DNA from: Streptomyces sp. LUP30
GTDB lineage: Bacteria; Actinomycetota; Actinomycetes; Streptomycetales; Streptomycetaceae
Reading direction: 5' to 3'
Assembly (NCBI RefSeq): GCF_001746365.1
Contig: NZ_MJAJ01000021.1
Span: 105,391-137,390 of the forward strand
DNA length: 32,000 bases
Position numbers and translations under genes: made by a program
Notes under the pieces: model-generated
The model's input: the letters and a program-made list of their open reading frames with translations, nothing else
The model's database searches: none
What the model was told of the DNA's origin: nothing
In this document: positions 1 to 7,562 of the stretch, in pieces
Layout of the letters: each line of letters starts with the position of its first letter
Position numbering within the stretch: position 1 is the stretch's first letter

Positions 1-14
1 AAAGGTCACCGCCG

Positions 15-539
15 ATGCCGCTCACCGCCGACCAGCCGCAGGTCCTCGAGGTACGCTCCGCCGCGCGCCGCCCGATGCGTGAGGAGTGGGCGGCACCCGT
101 CACACCGGGCCCCGTCGTCGCGGTCGTGGCCGGCGTGCCCCGTCCCCGTGAGGCGCCGCGTCCCTCCCGGCGCGCCGCGTCGCCGCGTCCCGCCGCGCCG
201 CCGCGCCGCCCGGGAACCGACGTGCTGCGCATCGTCTCCGACTCGCGCACGCCCGTGTTCGTCACCGAGCACGCCAATGGGCGCCGGGTGTACGGCTACT
301 GGCGGCCGTTGGACGCCGAGGGCGGCCGCGGGGGCTGTTACGTGGCCCTGCCGGCCGCCGAGTGCGACGAGTTGTACGCGGCCGGCCGGATCACGCTCGG
401 CGAGCCGGTCACCGACCCCGCCAAGACGACGTACCGGGTCCTGCCGGCGCGTACCGCGGCCGCGGCCGCTCGTCAGGCGTCCGCGCCCGCGCCCGTCGCC
501 CCGACCGGGCTGCGGCGACGCGCGGCGCGAGCGGCCTGA
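15..539 (+). CDS. Conserved hypothetical protein, basic Pro/Arg-rich N-terminus
   Basis: A 174-residue protein of unknown function. The start is supported by AAAGG nine bases upstream of the ATG, so the gene probably begins inside the window although the frame is open to its edge. Residues 1-67 are low-complexity, rich in Pro, Arg and Ala and probably disordered. Residues 68-145 form a compact region starting VLRIVSDSRTPVF, containing aromatic and Gly-rich turns such as RRVYGYW and an acidic AAECDELY helix. The tail is again Ala/Arg-rich. I see no signal peptide or membrane segment. It resembles conserved Streptomyces proteins without assigned function. Coding is well supported by third-position GC, but I propose no function. 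Confidence 0.7.
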   Translation: MPLTADQPQVLEVRSAARRPMREEWAAPVTPGPVVAVVAGVPRPREAPRPSRRAASPRPAAPPRRPGTDVLRIVSDSRTPVFVTEHANGRRVYGYWRPLDAEGGRGGCYVALPAAECDELYAAGRITLGEPVTDPAKTTYRVLPARTAAAAARQASAPAPVAPTGLRRRAARAA

Positions 540-669
540 TCGGCCCGTTCGGGGGTAGCCGGACGCCCAGAAGGGATCGTCGCTCCGACGCGGACCCGGG
601 CGACACCCAGGCAGACCATTCAGGCAATCACACAGACAGACGGCTGAGTCAGACCAGGGGAGGAGAACG

Positions 670-813
670 ATGAGCGTCATCCAGCGCATCAAGGACTTCA
701 GCAGGAGCCCCCAGGGGCGGCGCACGATCGAGCAGGTACGCCGTACCGCTGCCGATCCGCGCCGTCGTGCCCAGGCACGCGGCCTGCTGGCACGGCTGCG
801 CACCCGGCGCTGA
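670..813 (+). CDS. Small basic protein of 47 residues
   Basis: A short open frame beginning MSVIQRIKDFSRSPQGRRT and ending LLARLRTRR. It is preceded by a near-ideal ribosome site (AGGGGAGGAGAA, four bases before the ATG) and followed by a strong hairpin at 867-895, so it looks like a complete small transcription unit. About a quarter of its residues are Arg or Lys. It is predicted to be helical and cytoplasmic, with no signal peptide. Small basic proteins of this kind recur in Streptomyces without assigned roles. Nucleic-acid binding is possible from charge alone but is only a guess. Confidence 0.72.
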   Translation: MSVIQRIKDFSRSPQGRRTIEQVRRTAADPRRRAQARGLLARLRTRR

Positions 814-866
814 CCGCCTGGCCGGCTCTCACGACCTCGCGACCGGCGTCGCGACGAACCCGCCCG

Positions 867-895
867 CCGCCCGCCGTCCTCCCGACGGCGGGCGG
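867..895 (+). terminator. Hairpin terminator after the small basic protein
   Basis: A perfect 12-bp stem (CCGCCCGCCGTC pairing with GACGGCGGGCGG) with a 5-base loop, 53 bases after the stop codon at 811-813. There is no U-tract, as is usual for actinobacterial terminators. Confidence 0.75.
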
Positions 896-1156
896 TCGGC
901 TGTGAGCTGTGGTGGGCGGTCGGCTGTCGCAGCGAGTCGAACCCGGCCTTGGATCTCGTGCCGATGCCGGTGCTGCCGAAGCCTCTTTGCGTCAACTCTG
1001 CGTCAACGCCCTTGATGTCGAAGCCTCTTGAAAGGCCATCAGGGAGTGCAGGTGTCATCGCGTTCCTCCCCGACGGCGGCGACCGCCCGAACACCTACGA
1101 CGAGGGTATGCGGGCGGCGACAGCCTCCGGCCACCGGCCAGGTTCAGCTCGTGCCT
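896..1156. other. Non-coding stretch with two nested direct repeats
   Basis: No convincing gene lies between the terminator and the end of the ATPase gene on the other strand. It contains CGAAGCCTCTT twice (977-987 and 1019-1029). Between these is TGCGTCAAC twice with an 11-base period (988-996 and 999-1007). The short open frames crossing it lack ribosome sites and show no recognisable family. Confidence 0.5.
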
Positions 1157-1570
1157 TCAGGAACCGGAGGGCTGCGGGCTGAAACAGGCCGTGACGGTCT
1201 TGCCGTGGGGGCACGGGTGAGCTTCCCAGCTGTCCGCCAGCGCGTCGACGAGGAACATGCCCCGGCCTCCGGTGCGGTCGGTGCTGGGGCTGCGGGGAGC
1301 GGGCAGCTCGGCCGACGCGTCGTGGACCGCGATGTGCAGACAGCGGCTGTCCCAGGTCAACACGAGCTGCGCGTCGCTGTGCGCGTGCCGGTGGGCGTTG
1401 GTCACCAGTTCCGAGACGGTCAACAGCACGGCGTCGACCGTCTCAGGAGCGGTGGTGGCCCAGCCCAGGGTGTCGAGGTGGGTCCGGGCCCAGTCGCGGG
1501 CCGTCTTCACCGTGGACTCCAGGGGCAGAGAGCGGGCCCATCCGACTGCCCGCAGCGCTGATCGATCCAT
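1157..1570 (-). CDS. ATP-binding protein, RsbW-like histidine-kinase-type ATPase
   Basis: A 137-residue HATPase_c_2-type protein of the RsbW/SpoIIAB group, which in Streptomyces usually act as anti-sigma factors or partner-switching kinases. The N box is SELVTNAHRHAHSD near residues 66-79, and the G box is the RTGGRGMFLVDALADSWE stretch near 110-127. I chose the ATG at 1570 because GGAGGG lies seven bases before it. An in-frame start nine codons further upstream has no such site. The protein is a single domain with no transmembrane segment. No sigma factor or anti-anti-sigma gene is adjacent, so the partner is unknown. It is divergent from the membrane protein gene at 1729. Confidence 0.85.
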   Translation of the reverse strand: MDRSALRAVGWARSLPLESTVKTARDWARTHLDTLGWATTAPETVDAVLLTVSELVTNAHRHAHSDAQLVLTWDSRCLHIAVHDASAELPAPRSPSTDRTGGRGMFLVDALADSWEAHPCPHGKTVTACFSPQPSGS

Positions 1571-1728
1571 TGCTGATCCCTCCGAGAAAGCGTCCACCGG
1601 CCCTCCGTCTACCCCGGGACGCCGAGGTGACGCCGCGCCCGCGGCGGTCCACCCGCAGGCGTGACGCCCCGTCCCCCCGACATCCCGCCGAGGTGTCCGC
1701 TCGCGGTCCTGCCGGGCATGGTGGAGAC

Positions 1729-2586
1729 ATGATCGTGCTCGCCCTGCTCTTCGCCGTCCTCGGGGCCGCCAGCAACGCGGTGGGCACGGCGTTCCAGCGC
1801 AAGGCCGCCTCCACCGTCCCCCGGGGCGGCGGCGTACAACTGCTGCGCGCCCTCGTGCGGCGGCCCGCCTGGTCCATCGGCATCGCCGGCGTCGTCGGCG
1901 CCGCGGTGTTCCAGGCGCTGGCCCTGGTCAACGGGCCCATGGCTCTCGTACAGCCCGTGTTCATCCTGGAGCTGCCGTTCGCCCTGCTGGTGGCGGCGCC
2001 CCTGCTGCACCGCCGGCTGTCGCCCGACGCCTGGCGGGCGGTCGCGGCGGCGGTGGCCGGCCTCGCCCTGCTGCTGACCTCGGCGGCCCCGCACGGAACC
2101 CGGCAGCAGGCGGCCATGGAGCGGTGGATCCCGGTCCTGGCGGTCGCCCTGGGCGCGATGACCGCGGCGGTCGCCCTCACCCGTTCCTCCTCCTCGCCGC
2201 TGTTCCGGGCCGCCGCGCTGGGCTCCGCCGCGGCGATCGGCAACGCCCTGACCGCCGCCCTGATGAAGTCGGCCACCGGGCGTCTCGCCGACGACGGGCT
2301 GCCCGCCTTCCTCACCGCCTGGCAGACCTACGGCTTCGCCCTCACCGGCGTCGCGGCGCTCCTGCTGCTGGAGAACGCGCTGCAAGCCGGTCCCCTCACC
2401 GCCTCGCAGCCGGCCCTGACCATCGGCGACGCCACGGTGAGCCTCCTGCTGGGCGTGGTCCTGTTCGAGGAGGAGATCCGGGCCGGGTGGTGGCTGCTGC
2501 CCGAAGGGATCGGCGTGCTCCTCATCCTGTGGGGAGTGGTGCGGCTGACCCGGGTGGTGCCCCACCTGTCCGACGTCGTCCACTGA
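1729..2586 (+). CDS. DMT-superfamily (EamA-like) membrane protein
   Basis: A 285-residue integral membrane protein with about nine or ten hydrophobic helices and short loops, resembling the drug/metabolite transporter superfamily. It begins MIVLALLFAVLGAASNAVG. The first half has GPMALVQPVFILELPFALL and the second half a related TASQPALTIGDATVSLLLG, consistent with the internal duplication of two EamA-like halves. I chose the ATG at 1729 because GGTGGAGAC precedes it and the hydrophobic sequence starts there. The open frame upstream is Arg/Pro-rich and implausible. The substrate cannot be told. It converges on the hypothetical gene ending at 2611. Confidence 0.8.
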   Translation: MIVLALLFAVLGAASNAVGTAFQRKAASTVPRGGGVQLLRALVRRPAWSIGIAGVVGAAVFQALALVNGPMALVQPVFILELPFALLVAAPLLHRRLSPDAWRAVAAAVAGLALLLTSAAPHGTRQQAAMERWIPVLAVALGAMTAAVALTRSSSSPLFRAAALGSAAAIGNALTAALMKSATGRLADDGLPAFLTAWQTYGFALTGVAALLLLENALQAGPLTASQPALTIGDATVSLLLGVVLFEEEIRAGWWLLPEGIGVLLILWGVVRLTRVVPHLSDVVH

Positions 2587-2610
2587 GCACGGCGGCCCCC
2601 CGGTACCCGG

Positions 2611-2946
2611 TCACGCCTGTTCGGCCACGGCGTCCTTCTGCAGCTCCACCGCCGCCAGCAGGCTCAGCTTCTTCTCCGCCTGGCGCAGCGCCTTCACGGC
2701 CGCGATCGAGGACACGTCGCCCGTGAAGCCGACGGCGGCCAGCCGGGAGCGGACCCAGTCGGCGCGCAGCCGGGCCTCGGTGGTCGCCGCGGTGGCCCCG
2801 ACCAGTGCGACGGCGCGCTCCAGGCCCGGGCGCTCCTCGGGGGAGGCGTCGGCCAGCGCCTCGCGCAGCGCCGCCGCGACCACGTCCGCGTCCCGGAGGA
2901 CCAGGACGAAGTTGTGCTTCTTGTTGAGTCCCGTGATTCCTGTCAT
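2611..2946 (-). CDS. Hypothetical protein, helical, about 111 residues
   Basis: Unrecognised protein. The ATG at 2946 (MTGITGLNKKHNF) has AGGA eight bases upstream. Two in-frame starts 3 and 12 codons further upstream lack a ribosome site. After a short N-terminal strand (NFVLVLRDAD), the rest is Ala-, Leu- and charge-rich and predicted all-helical, including a RLRADWVRSRLAAVGF segment and a terminal RQAEKKLSLLAAVELQKDAV helix. No signal peptide or metal-binding motif is visible. It is transcribed towards the DMT gene, with only 24 bases between the stops, and is divergent from the small gene at 3082. Confidence 0.65.
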   Translation of the reverse strand: MTGITGLNKKHNFVLVLRDADVVAAALREALADASPEERPGLERAVALVGATAATTEARLRADWVRSRLAAVGFTGDVSSIAAVKALRQAEKKLSLLAAVELQKDAVAEQA

Positions 2947-3081
2947 GAGGATCATCCTGGCTCTGAGTCCCGTGCCGGCCAAGCGACTTGAGGAGCATCA
3001 GAGCCTCCGTCCGGGTCGGGATGCGAGCCGGGCGCACGGCGGGGTAGGCGGGAGGGAGCAGAGACCGACGAAGGGAACGTC

Positions 3082-3399
3082 ATGACGACCTACGTGATCA
3101 CGGTGCCCGGCACCTTCACGGCCGGGATCGAGGACGAGGCGCGCATGCGGCTGAGCCAGGCCCTGCGCCCCGTCGATCCGCATCACACGCGGATGGGCGA
3201 CGCGCAGGACCTCGACCCGCTCACCGTGAACGAGGACGACACCTTCACCATCCGGCTCGCCGTCGAAGCGGACAGCGTTCCCCATGCGGAGGAGGACGCC
3301 CGCAGGCTCGCGGACTCGGCCCTGCAGGCCGCGGGTCTCGACGGGAGCGAGGCGCCGCTCGGCCCGGCGGTGATCACCGGCATCGACTCCGAGATGTGA
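3082..3399 (+). CDS. Hypothetical small acidic protein, 105 residues
   Basis: Unrecognised cytoplasmic protein with a good ribosome site (GAAGGGAACGTC before the ATG). It starts MTTYVITVPGTFT and alternates strands and helices: TYVITVPG, an EDEARMRLSQAL helix, DTFTIRLAVEAD and a long EEDARRLADSALQAAG helix. This may be a small alpha/beta fold, but I cannot assign a family. It is strongly acidic. Its stop codon lies at the base of a very long hairpin that ends the unit. Confidence 0.65.
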   Translation: MTTYVITVPGTFTAGIEDEARMRLSQALRPVDPHHTRMGDAQDLDPLTVNEDDTFTIRLAVEADSVPHAEEDARRLADSALQAAGLDGSEAPLGPAVITGIDSEM

Positions 3400-3436
3400 G
3401 CCGCTCCCGCGAGCCGCGGGCTCGCGGGAGCGGCTC
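3398..3436. terminator. Long bidirectional hairpin terminator
   Basis: GAGCCGCTCCCGCGAG and CTCGCGGGAGCGGCTC form a perfect 16-bp stem. Two more C-G pairs extend it to 18 bp around a 3-base loop. It overlaps the last two bases of the stop codon at 3397-3399 and lies five bases from the stop of the convergent esterase gene, so it can serve both. Confidence 0.85.
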
Positions 3437-3440
3437 GGGG

Positions 3441-4355
3441 TCAGCGGCCGCCGCCCCGCCCGTGTGTCAGGCGCTGCCACACCGCGCCCGCCATCGCCTG
3501 CTCGCCCTTGGCGTTGGGGTGCGCGGGGGCGGCGGGCGAGGCGGGCTGCAGCGGCTCGATCCACCGGACCGCCGGGGAGGTGCACATGTCGTGGCCGACG
3601 GTCGGACCGTAGGTGTCGACGTATTCGGCGCGGTTCCAACGGGCCACCAGGCGCAGCATCAGGTTGAGGCGCCTGCCGGTGTCCCTCAGGTAGGGGAAGT
3701 CGCCTGCCGCGAACGGCACCGACGGCGCGCAGCCGCTGCCGTCGTCGGGCAGCAGGTCGGGGTACCCGACCAGGAGGACCCGGGCCCGCGGAGCGCGCTC
3801 GTGCACGGCCCACAGCACCCGCGCGATCTTCGGCGCGGTCCTGGCGATCGTCACCGTGAGCTCGTCGACGCCGGACGTGCCGTAGTGACGCCGGCACGGA
3901 TCGCCGGTCGGGTCCTGCGCGGCCACCTGCGCACAGGTGGCGATGATCGAGCCGAAGCCGATGTCGTTGCCGCCGATCTGGACGGTCACGAGGTCGCTGT
4001 CGCGGTTCACCGCGTCCAGCTGGGGGCCGTTGGCGCCCTGGGGCTTCCACATGTTCTCGGTGGTCGCCCCGCCACAGCTGACGTCCTTGAACGTGGTGGC
4101 GCGCAGCCGCGCGGCGACGAGGGACGGGTAGTTGTGGTCGGACCGGGCACAGCCGACGTCCACCTGCCGGGGGATGAAGGGCCCGGAGGTGTAGGAGTCG
4201 CCGAGCGCCGCGTAACGGGCCGCGCCGCCCGCCCCGTGCGCCGCGACCGGAGTGGCGGAGGCGGCCACGAGAGCGCAACCTCCGAGCGTGGCAAGGAGGG
4301 TGACGCCTCGTCGGCGACGACCGGCCGGTCTGCCCGTGCCTGTTTCGCGTTGCAT
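3441..4355 (-). CDS. Secreted SGNH/GDSL-family esterase or lipase
   Basis: A 304-residue exported hydrolase. A twin-arginine-like, Arg-rich start (RRRRGVTLLATLGG) and a hydrophobic stretch end at ATPVAAHG, consistent with a signal peptide of about 40 residues. SGNH blocks are all present: block I GDSYTSG with nucleophile Ser54, block II Gly in SCGGAT near 95, block III GGND with Asn130, and block V HPNAKG with His279. The usual Asp three residues before His is Ala here (PAHP), so it probably works as a Ser-His dyad, as in some known Streptomyces esterases. Several Cys residues suggest disulfides. The ATG follows AGGGGGAG. It shares an upstream region with the methyltransferase gene. Confidence 0.9.
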   Translation of the reverse strand: MQRETGTGRPAGRRRRGVTLLATLGGCALVAASATPVAAHGAGGAARYAALGDSYTSGPFIPRQVDVGCARSDHNYPSLVAARLRATTFKDVSCGGATTENMWKPQGANGPQLDAVNRDSDLVTVQIGGNDIGFGSIIATCAQVAAQDPTGDPCRRHYGTSGVDELTVTIARTAPKIARVLWAVHERAPRARVLLVGYPDLLPDDGSGCAPSVPFAAGDFPYLRDTGRRLNLMLRLVARWNRAEYVDTYGPTVGHDMCTSPAVRWIEPLQPASPAAPAHPNAKGEQAMAGAVWQRLTHGRGGGR

Positions 4356-4435
4356 CGAGTCTCTCCCCCTCGCAGCCCGTGGCCCGCCGGCGGCACCGTC
4401 CTCACGGTGTCGTGACGGTTCGACTGGGCTTGTAT

Positions 4436-4449
4436 ACCGTCCGGTCGGT
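4436..4449. promoter_or_regulatory. Imperfect palindrome, TetR-like operator candidate
   Basis: ACCGTCCGGTCGGT has six of seven symmetric base pairs and overlaps a GTATAC sequence at 4432-4437 that could supply a -10 element on either strand. It lies in the divergent region, 54 bases before the methyltransferase ATG and 80 bases from the esterase ATG. The ACCG-N-CGGT pattern is typical of TetR-family operators, but no TetR gene is adjacent. The nearest is at 8677 and has a different operator. Confidence 0.35.
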
Positions 4450-4503
4450 CGCCGGTGCCAGACTCCGGAGCGAACCCGTTCGCCTCATGGAGAGAGAACC
4501 GAC

Positions 4504-5340
4504 ATGCCTGAGGGATGGCAGTGGGACAGAACCCTGTTCGCCGGAAGCGCGGCCTACTACGAGCGCGGCCGGCTTCCGTACGCGCCGGGCTTCGCCGAAG
4601 CGCTCGCCGCCGCTCTCGGTCTGGACGGCCGGGGCCGGCTCCTCGACGTGGGCTGCGGCCCGGGCGTCGTCCTGCTGCCCATGGCGCGCTTCTTCCACGA
4701 GGCGGTCGGCGTCGACCCCGACGAGGACATGCTCGCCGAGGCCGAGCGGCAGGCCGGCCGCCGAGGCCTGGGCAACATCCGCCTGGTGGCCGCGCGCGCC
4801 GAGGAACTGCCCGCGGGACTGGGCGAGTTCAGGGCCGTGGTGTTCGCCCAGTCCTTCCACTGGACGGACCGCGAGCGCGTGGCGGCGGCCGTGCTGCGGA
4901 TGCTGGAGCCGGGCGGCGCCCTTGTCCACGTCAGCGAGCTCCACGATCCGCCCGCAGAGCCGCCGCCGTCGCCCGCGCCCCCCTACGAGGAGATGGCCGC
5001 CCTGGTTCGCCGCTACCTGGGCCCGGTGCGCCGGGCGGGGCAGGGCACGCTCGTCGACGGCACGCCGAACGGGGAGGGCCTCGTGATCGCCAGGGCCGGC
5101 TTCGAGCACTTCGATCGGCTCGTCGTGCCGGCCGGTGAAGTGGTCGAGCGCACCGCGGACGACCTGGTCGCCTGGACGTTCTCCCGGTCCGCCTCCGCGC
5201 CGCACCTGTTCGGCGACCGGCGCGAGGACTTCGAGCGGGACCTGCGGGCGCTGCTGGGGCGGGCCGCTCCCGAAGGCCGCTTCGCGGAACGTCTCCCGGC
5301 CACCGAGATCATGATATGGCGCAGGCCGGCGACCATGTGA
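4504..5340 (+). CDS. Class I SAM-dependent methyltransferase
   Basis: A 278-residue cytoplasmic methyltransferase with a Rossmann fold. Motif I is LLDVGCGPG at residues 46-54. The acidic end of strand 2 (EAVGVDPDEDML) binds the ribose, and motif IV appears as VVFAQSFHWTD. The sequence is typical of Methyltransf_11/25 small-molecule enzymes. The ATG at 4504 has GAGAGAACC just upstream and the homologous part starts at once (WDRTLFAGSAAYYERGRLPY). The frame is open further upstream but overlaps the divergent promoter region. Substrate is unknown, and neighbours do not form a pathway with it. Confidence 0.85.
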   Translation: MPEGWQWDRTLFAGSAAYYERGRLPYAPGFAEALAAALGLDGRGRLLDVGCGPGVVLLPMARFFHEAVGVDPDEDMLAEAERQAGRRGLGNIRLVAARAEELPAGLGEFRAVVFAQSFHWTDRERVAAAVLRMLEPGGALVHVSELHDPPAEPPPSPAPPYEEMAALVRRYLGPVRRAGQGTLVDGTPNGEGLVIARAGFEHFDRLVVPAGEVVERTADDLVAWTFSRSASAPHLFGDRREDFERDLRALLGRAAPEGRFAERLPATEIMIWRRPATM

Positions 5341-5590
5341 TCAGCGGCGTGCGCCCGAGCGGCTCTCCGGACCGCGGGGTCCTCCCGTTGCCGGAACCGC
5401 CGGACGCTCCGGACCGGGACACCGTGACCCGGCCGCACGGCCCGGCGGCAACGGAAGGCCGTCCGGCGCCGCCCGGCCGTTCCGCTCCCGGCGGGCGTGG
5501 ACCGCCCGGTGCGGCCGAACCGGCAGACGCAACGGCCTTGGTGACGATCAGTCAGAGACGCACCGACAACGCCAATCCGCGTTCTACCCG

Positions 5591-5638
5591 ACGCCCCGAC
5601 GCCCCGACGCCCCGACGCCCCGACGCCCCGAAGCCCCG
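5591..5638. repeat. 8-bp tandem repeat, six units
   Basis: Five perfect copies of ACGCCCCG followed by one variant copy, AAGCCCCG. It sits about 120 bases before the eis-like gene and outside any supported coding sequence. Confidence 0.9.
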
Positions 5639-5678
5639 CCGACCGGCCGGTGACGGCGACGCCGCGGACATAATCCGC

Positions 5679-5707
5679 TTGACCCCGCCGCGGAGCGACG
5701 CTGCACT
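5679..5707 (+). promoter_or_regulatory. Possible vegetative promoter of the eis-like gene
   Basis: TTGACC at 5679-5684 and TGCACT at 5702-5707 are separated by 17 bases, about 50 bases before the ATG. The -35 is good and the -10 is only fair. Confidence 0.35.
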
Positions 5708-5758
5708 GTGCGGGGCGCACGAGTCGGGCGCCCGTGTCCCGGGGAGGCAGCGCCAGGC

Positions 5759-6973
5759 ATGGAGATCCGTTCCACGACCGACCAGGACCTCGACGTCTTC
5801 GTCGACACGCTCCATGCCGCCTTCGGGCGCTTCCCGGAAACCCCCACCGGGGACGGCGGGCTCTGGTGGTCGGCGTTCGAGATGGACCGCGGCCTGCTCG
5901 CCCTCACCGAGGACGGGCGGCCCGTCGGCACCGCCGGGGCGTACTCCTTCGAGCTCACCCTGCCCGGTGAGACCGTCGCCCCCTGCTCAGGAGTGACCGC
6001 CGTCGGCGTTCTGCCCACGCACCGACGCCGTGGCGTGCTCAGCGCCATGATGCGGCGGCAGCTCGCCGAGTTGCGGGCGCGCGGGGAGTACCTCTCCGTC
6101 CTGCTGGCCTCCGAGGCCCTGATCTACCGCAGGTTCGGCTACGGGCCGGCGACCTACACCCAGCGGCTCACGGTGCCGCGCCACCGGGGCGCCCTGGCCC
6201 TGACCCAGGGCGCGGCGGCCGCGGCGGACACCGGCGCCGTCGAGCTGCTGCCGCGTGCCGAGTGCGTCGAGATCCTGGAAGAGGTCTACGACCGCTACCG
6301 CCGCGCCCAGCCCGGCGCGCTGTCCCGGCCGCACCGCTGGTGGGCCGTCGGCGCCGGGCAGCCCCCGATCTCTCCGGCGCCGCGCTACGTCGCGGTCCAC
6401 CGCGACGTAGCCGGCGTCCCCGACGGGTACGCCTCCTATGCGATCGGCGAGTCGGAAACCCTCACCGTCGACGAGACCGTCGCCGCCGCCGACGCCGTCT
6501 TCACGGCCCTGGTCCGGTTCGTGCTCGGGCACGACCTGGTCGACGAGGTCGTGATCAAGCACTTCCCGCCCGGGCATCCGCTGCGCTGGCAGTTCGCGGA
6601 CTTCCGCGCCGGGCAGGTGAGCGGCGACACCGACTGGCTCTGGGTGCGACTGCTCGACGTACCCCGTGCGCTGACCGCACGCGGCTGGTTCTGCGACGGC
6701 GAACTCGTCCTCGACGTCGACGACCCGTTCCTCGACGAGCGCGGCCGCTACCTGCTGACCGTCCGGGACGGCAAGGCCGACTGCGTCCGGACGGACCGGG
6801 AACCCGACCTGTCCCTGGACGTGAGCGATCTGGGCTCCGTCTACCTCGGCGGCACCGACCCGAGCACCCTCGTGCGCGCCGGGCGCATCCGGGCCCACCG
6901 GCCGGACGCGGCCGCCCTCGCCGACGCCCTCTTCCGCTCCGACCGTTCCCCGCACTGCCTGCACTGGTTCTGA
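5759..6973 (+). CDS. eis: Eis-family GNAT N-acetyltransferase
   Basis: A 404-residue protein matching the length and layout of Eis (enhanced intracellular survival) acetyltransferases, which acetylate aminoglycosides and other amines with acetyl-CoA and form hexamers. The N-terminal GNAT domain has the acetyl-CoA loop VLPTHRRRG near residues 85-92. The Eis signature SEALIYRRFGYGPA near 118-131 holds the candidate catalytic Tyr. A second GNAT-like domain and a C-terminal sterol-carrier-like domain follow. The protein ends exactly in Phe (LHWF), as Eis enzymes do, where the free C-terminal carboxylate takes part in catalysis. I chose the ATG at 5759 because GGGGAGG lies upstream and homology begins at MEIRSTT. 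Physiological substrate is unknown. Confidence 0.9.
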   Translation: MEIRSTTDQDLDVFVDTLHAAFGRFPETPTGDGGLWWSAFEMDRGLLALTEDGRPVGTAGAYSFELTLPGETVAPCSGVTAVGVLPTHRRRGVLSAMMRRQLAELRARGEYLSVLLASEALIYRRFGYGPATYTQRLTVPRHRGALALTQGAAAAADTGAVELLPRAECVEILEEVYDRYRRAQPGALSRPHRWWAVGAGQPPISPAPRYVAVHRDVAGVPDGYASYAIGESETLTVDETVAAADAVFTALVRFVLGHDLVDEVVIKHFPPGHPLRWQFADFRAGQVSGDTDWLWVRLLDVPRALTARGWFCDGELVLDVDDPFLDERGRYLLTVRDGKADCVRTDREPDLSLDVSDLGSVYLGGTDPSTLVRAGRIRAHRPDAAALADALFRSDRSPHCLHWF

Positions 6974-6996
6974 CGGCGGGCGCGACCCGTCCGGCG

Positions 6997-7017
6997 GCAG
7001 GCGCGCGCCGCGCCTGC
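6997..7017. terminator. Hairpin between convergent eis-like and marR-like genes
   Basis: A perfect 9-bp stem (GCAGGCGCG with CGCGCCTGC) and a 3-base loop in the 51-base gap between the two stop codons. It can act in both directions. Confidence 0.65.
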
Positions 7018-7024
7018 GCGCAGG

Positions 7025-7519
7025 TCAGGGGAGACGGGGCAGGACGTCCCGGGCCGAGTGACTGAGGAGGCGGAGGTTGTGGGTGAACCGTTCGAAATCC
7101 TCGGCGGGCAGCGGCGCGACGAAGTACCGCCGGATGTTCTCCAGGTGCACCTGAGCGGCCCGGACGGTCGTCTCCTCGCCCAGCGGAGTGAGCCGCACCA
7201 GCTTGGCGCGCCGGTCGTCGGGGGAGTCCGCGCGGCTCACGAGTCCGGCCGCCGCCATGCGGTCCACGAGCCGGGTGGCGCCGCCCGTGGTCAGCACCTG
7301 TTCCTGGGCGATGGCCCGCATCGAGAGGCCCGGCGCGCCCGCCCGGCCGAGGATCAGCAGCACCTCGAACATCAGATGGCTGATTCCGCACTCCTCTTCC
7401 AGCGCTCGCCCCAGGATGTACTCCAGCCGGTTGGCCGCCCCCTGCAGACGTCCGAACGCCAGAACCAGCTCGTGGCCGGCGGCCTCCTTCGCCGTCCCGA
7501 TCTCCGCCTGCTCGCTCAC
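7025..7519 (-). CDS. MarR-family transcriptional regulator
   Basis: A 164-residue winged-helix regulator. The DNA-binding core runs from about residue 50 to 115: GISHLMFEVLLILGRAG, then SMRAIAQEQVLTTGGATRLVDRM as recognition region, then the wing signature DSPDDRRAKLVRLT. Flanking helices supply the dimer interface. The GTG start has a GGGGCGGGGAG ribosome site. It lies 43 bases downstream of the hydroxyacid dehydrogenase gene on the same strand, so the two may be cotranscribed and then depend on the TetR-controlled promoter region at 8583-8631. The effector is unknown. Confidence 0.9.
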   Translation of the reverse strand: MSEQAEIGTAKEAAGHELVLAFGRLQGAANRLEYILGRALEEECGISHLMFEVLLILGRAGAPGLSMRAIAQEQVLTTGGATRLVDRMAAAGLVSRADSPDDRRAKLVRLTPLGEETTVRAAQVHLENIRRYFVAPLPAEDFERFTHNLRLLSHSARDVLPRLP

Positions 7520-7562
7520 GGTCTCCCCGCCCCTTTCACCGTCCCGGGTATCACCGTACCGA

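Larger units (their letters stand above)
5341..5758. other. 418-bp intergenic region with hairpin and repeat
   Basis: No convincing gene. An imperfect hairpin (CGGAAGGCCG at 5452-5461 with CGGCCGTTCCG at 5474-5484, one bulge) may terminate the methyltransferase transcript. It is followed by an 8-bp tandem repeat and a possible promoter for the acetyltransferase gene, listed separately. Short open frames here are generated by the repeat and have no ribosome site. Confidence 0.45.

Noticed and set aside
949..1182. Possible small gene upstream of the ATPase gene
   Set aside because: No ribosome site, no recognised family, and the frame runs into the 3' end of the opposite gene.
1570..1728. Extension of the DMT membrane protein to an upstream start
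   Set aside because: The added 53 residues are Arg/Pro-rich and overlap the ribosome site of the divergent ATPase gene. GGTGGAGAC fits the start at 1729.
5591..5638. CRISPR array
   Set aside because: Units are 8 bp with no spacers. The array at 18652 is likewise a simple tandem repeat, and no cas genes are present.
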